From NCBI GenBank assembly GCA_020058355.1, contig JAGVEG010000054.1, forward strand, positions 1 through 5,609: a stretch of 5,609 bases of DNA. Reading direction: 5' to 3'. Positions 4,481 to 5,609 of the stretch are shown here, in pieces; the stretch's first letter is position 1, and the number at the start of each line of letters is the position of its first letter. The notes beneath the pieces were generated by a model that saw only the letters and a program-made list of their open reading frames with translations, did no database searches and was not told where the DNA came from. This stretch comes from Candidatus Berkelbacteria bacterium (GTDB taxonomy: Bacteria > Patescibacteriota > UBA1384 > CAILIB01). Both the position numbers and the translations under genes were made by a program.

Positions 4481-5609
4481 ATGGAATTCGAAACGCCACC
4501 CATGGATAGCCCGGAGGCTTCGGCTGAAATGGCGGCCGCCAAGTCCGAAAAGTACCCCTTTATTGCTCGTATCAAGGCATTCATGACTCCAAAGAACCAG
4601 CGCATCGCCGCCGGTATCGCTGGTGGCATCTTTGCCGCCGGAGCACTTTCAATTATCGCGGTTGCACAGTATCGCCGCCAAATCAACCAACCAAGCGACC
4701 TCACACCTGTCAGTCAGGCAACAGAGACCCCCACAGCTTCTCCGGTTGACCCAACCGTGCGTGTTCCTGGCATGCTCGATGGCACCCTAGTAACTGCCGA
4801 CACCGCCCAGCTCCGTCCACTCGCCGTTGTTATTGAGAATCACCCCCAAGCACGTCCTCAATCAGGTCTTGGGAGCGCAAGTGTGGTCTATGAGACCGAA
4901 ACAGAAGGCGGTATCACTCGTTTCCTTGCCGTTTTCCAGGATGCTCGAGTAGCCCGGAGGGTAGGGCCGGTTCGTTCGGCTCGTATTTTCTTCGTTGATC
5001 TAGCAAACGAGTACCAGGCACTCTTTGCTCACGTTGGTGGCAACGTTCTTGCCATGCAAGACCTTCCTAAGCGTGCAGCAATCACTAGTCTTGATCAATT
5101 CTCAGTCGGAAGTGCTGCCTATGCTCGTGACACCTCGAAGAAAGTAGCCCTGGAGCATACCATGTACGCACGTACTGACCAGCTCTGGGAGGTGGGGCTG
5201 AAGCGCTCAAACAACAAAGTCACCAGCGCGCTTCGCAGCTGGCAGTTCCGTGATCCACTAACTCCAGCGCCAGTAGCAACGGCAAGTACGGTAACTATTC
5301 CGCAGAGCGGTTCAAGTTATGCCGCTAAATGGACCTACGATGCCGCAAGTACCAGTTATTTGCGCGAGATGGCGGGATCACCGCATCGTGACGCCCTTAC
5401 CGGTAATCAAATTGGCGTAAAGAATGTACTCGTACAATTTGTTTCTCGTGAACAAGTGAAGACCAGTCCCACAGTTACTACCTGGAAAGTCGATCTCAGC
5501 TCTGGAGGCTCTGGTAAGTTGTTTCAAGAAGGTGTCGTCACTGACATAAAGTGGTCCCGTGATAAGACCGGACGTACTATTTATACCAATGCAACAACAA
5601 GCCAAGAAG
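4481..5609 (+). CDS. DUF3048 (YerB-like) membrane-anchored protein, 3' end beyond the window
   Basis: The frame from ATG 4481 stays open for 376 codons to the window edge, so the C-terminus is missing. Residues 1-41 form a cytoplasmic tail, 42-63 a transmembrane helix (IAAGIAGGIFAAGALSIIAVA) and about 70-95 a Thr/Pro/Ser-containing linker. The DUF3048 N-terminal domain covers about 100-240. Its typical features are RPLAVVIENHPQARPQSGL (112-130), VVYETETEGGITRF (135-148) and the arginine-rich RRVGPVRSAR (159-168) that precedes the FFVDLA strand. From about 255 the second DUF3048 domain begins and is still incomplete at the edge. YerB of Bacillus subtilis belongs to this family, usually a lipoprotein; here a transmembrane helix replaces the lipobox. 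The molecular role of DUF3048 is not established. The start is 2 bases after the previous stop with no Shine-Dalgarno sequence, which implies translational coupling; ATG 4502 is a weaker alternative. It shares the tail, helix, linker and external-domain layout with its two upstream neighbours. Confidence 0.9.
   Translation, partial: MEFETPPMDSPEASAEMAAAKSEKYPFIARIKAFMTPKNQRIAAGIAGGIFAAGALSIIAVAQYRRQINQPSDLTPVSQATETPTASPVDPTVRVPGMLDGTLVTADTAQLRPLAVVIENHPQARPQSGLGSASVVYETETEGGITRFLAVFQDARVARRVGPVRSARIFFVDLANEYQALFAHVGGNVLAMQDLPKRAAITSLDQFSVGSAAYARDTSKKVALEHTMYARTDQLWEVGLKRSNNKVTSALRSWQFRDPLTPAPVATASTVTIPQSGSSYAAKWTYDAASTSYLREMAGSPHRDALTGNQIGVKNVLVQFVSREQVKTSPTVTTWKVDLSSGGSGKLFQEGVVTDIKWSRDKTGRTIYTNATTSQE

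Noticed and set aside
5378..5605. 75-codon minus-strand frame opposite the DUF3048 gene
   Set aside because: The plus-strand DUF3048 frame is unbroken and family-like through the whole stretch, so this is a shadow.

Overview
The window looks like a bacterial chromosome segment of roughly 50% GC, densely coded, with no mobile element, RNA gene or CRISPR array visible. My best guess for the host is a member of the Patescibacteria (Candidate Phyla Radiation) or a similarly little-studied Gram-positive-like lineage. The reasons are the run of single-pass membrane proteins with Thr/Pro linkers (GH18, LytR_C and DUF3048 families) and a LexA operator of the GAAC-N4-GTTC type used by Gram-positive bacteria. 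This placement is inference. TGA serves as an ordinary stop codon at 1569-1571, so there is no sign of the TGA-to-Gly recoding of Gracilibacteria.

Layout. The left edge (1-332, minus strand) holds the first 110 codons of an unrecognised protein, transcribed divergently from the next gene across a 60-base gap. Positions 393-1571 (+) encode a complete iron-sulfur 5-methyluridine RNA methyltransferase of the RlmD/RlmCD/TrmA family without a TRAM domain. A 149-base intergenic region follows. It carries a small terminator-like hairpin, two nested inverted repeats and a strong lexA promoter, with a perfect 18-base inverted-repeat LexA operator between the -35 and -10 boxes. lexA (1721-2329) has its cleavage site and Ser/Lys dyad intact.

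Downstream lie three tightly packed plus-strand genes. They are a membrane-anchored GH18-type glycosidase with a long basic cytoplasmic tail (2371-3834), a LytR_C-domain membrane protein with a Thr/Pro linker (3840-4478), and a DUF3048 (YerB-like) membrane protein cut by the right edge (4481-5609). Gaps of 41, 5 and 2 bases and the lack of a clear terminator suggest that lexA and the three envelope genes can be co-transcribed.

How they may work together. LexA represses its own promoter until DNA damage triggers self-cleavage. If read-through continues into the next three genes, DNA damage would also raise three surface-facing, membrane-tethered proteins. That would couple the SOS response to the cell envelope, an arrangement known in outline from other bacteria through SOS-induced division inhibitors but not, to my knowledge, with these families. 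This is the main hypothesis worth testing here. Other points of note are a 10-base tandem repeat at the LexA domain linker, where gain or loss of a unit would break the reading frame, and an 18-base perfect palindrome inside the LytR_C gene.
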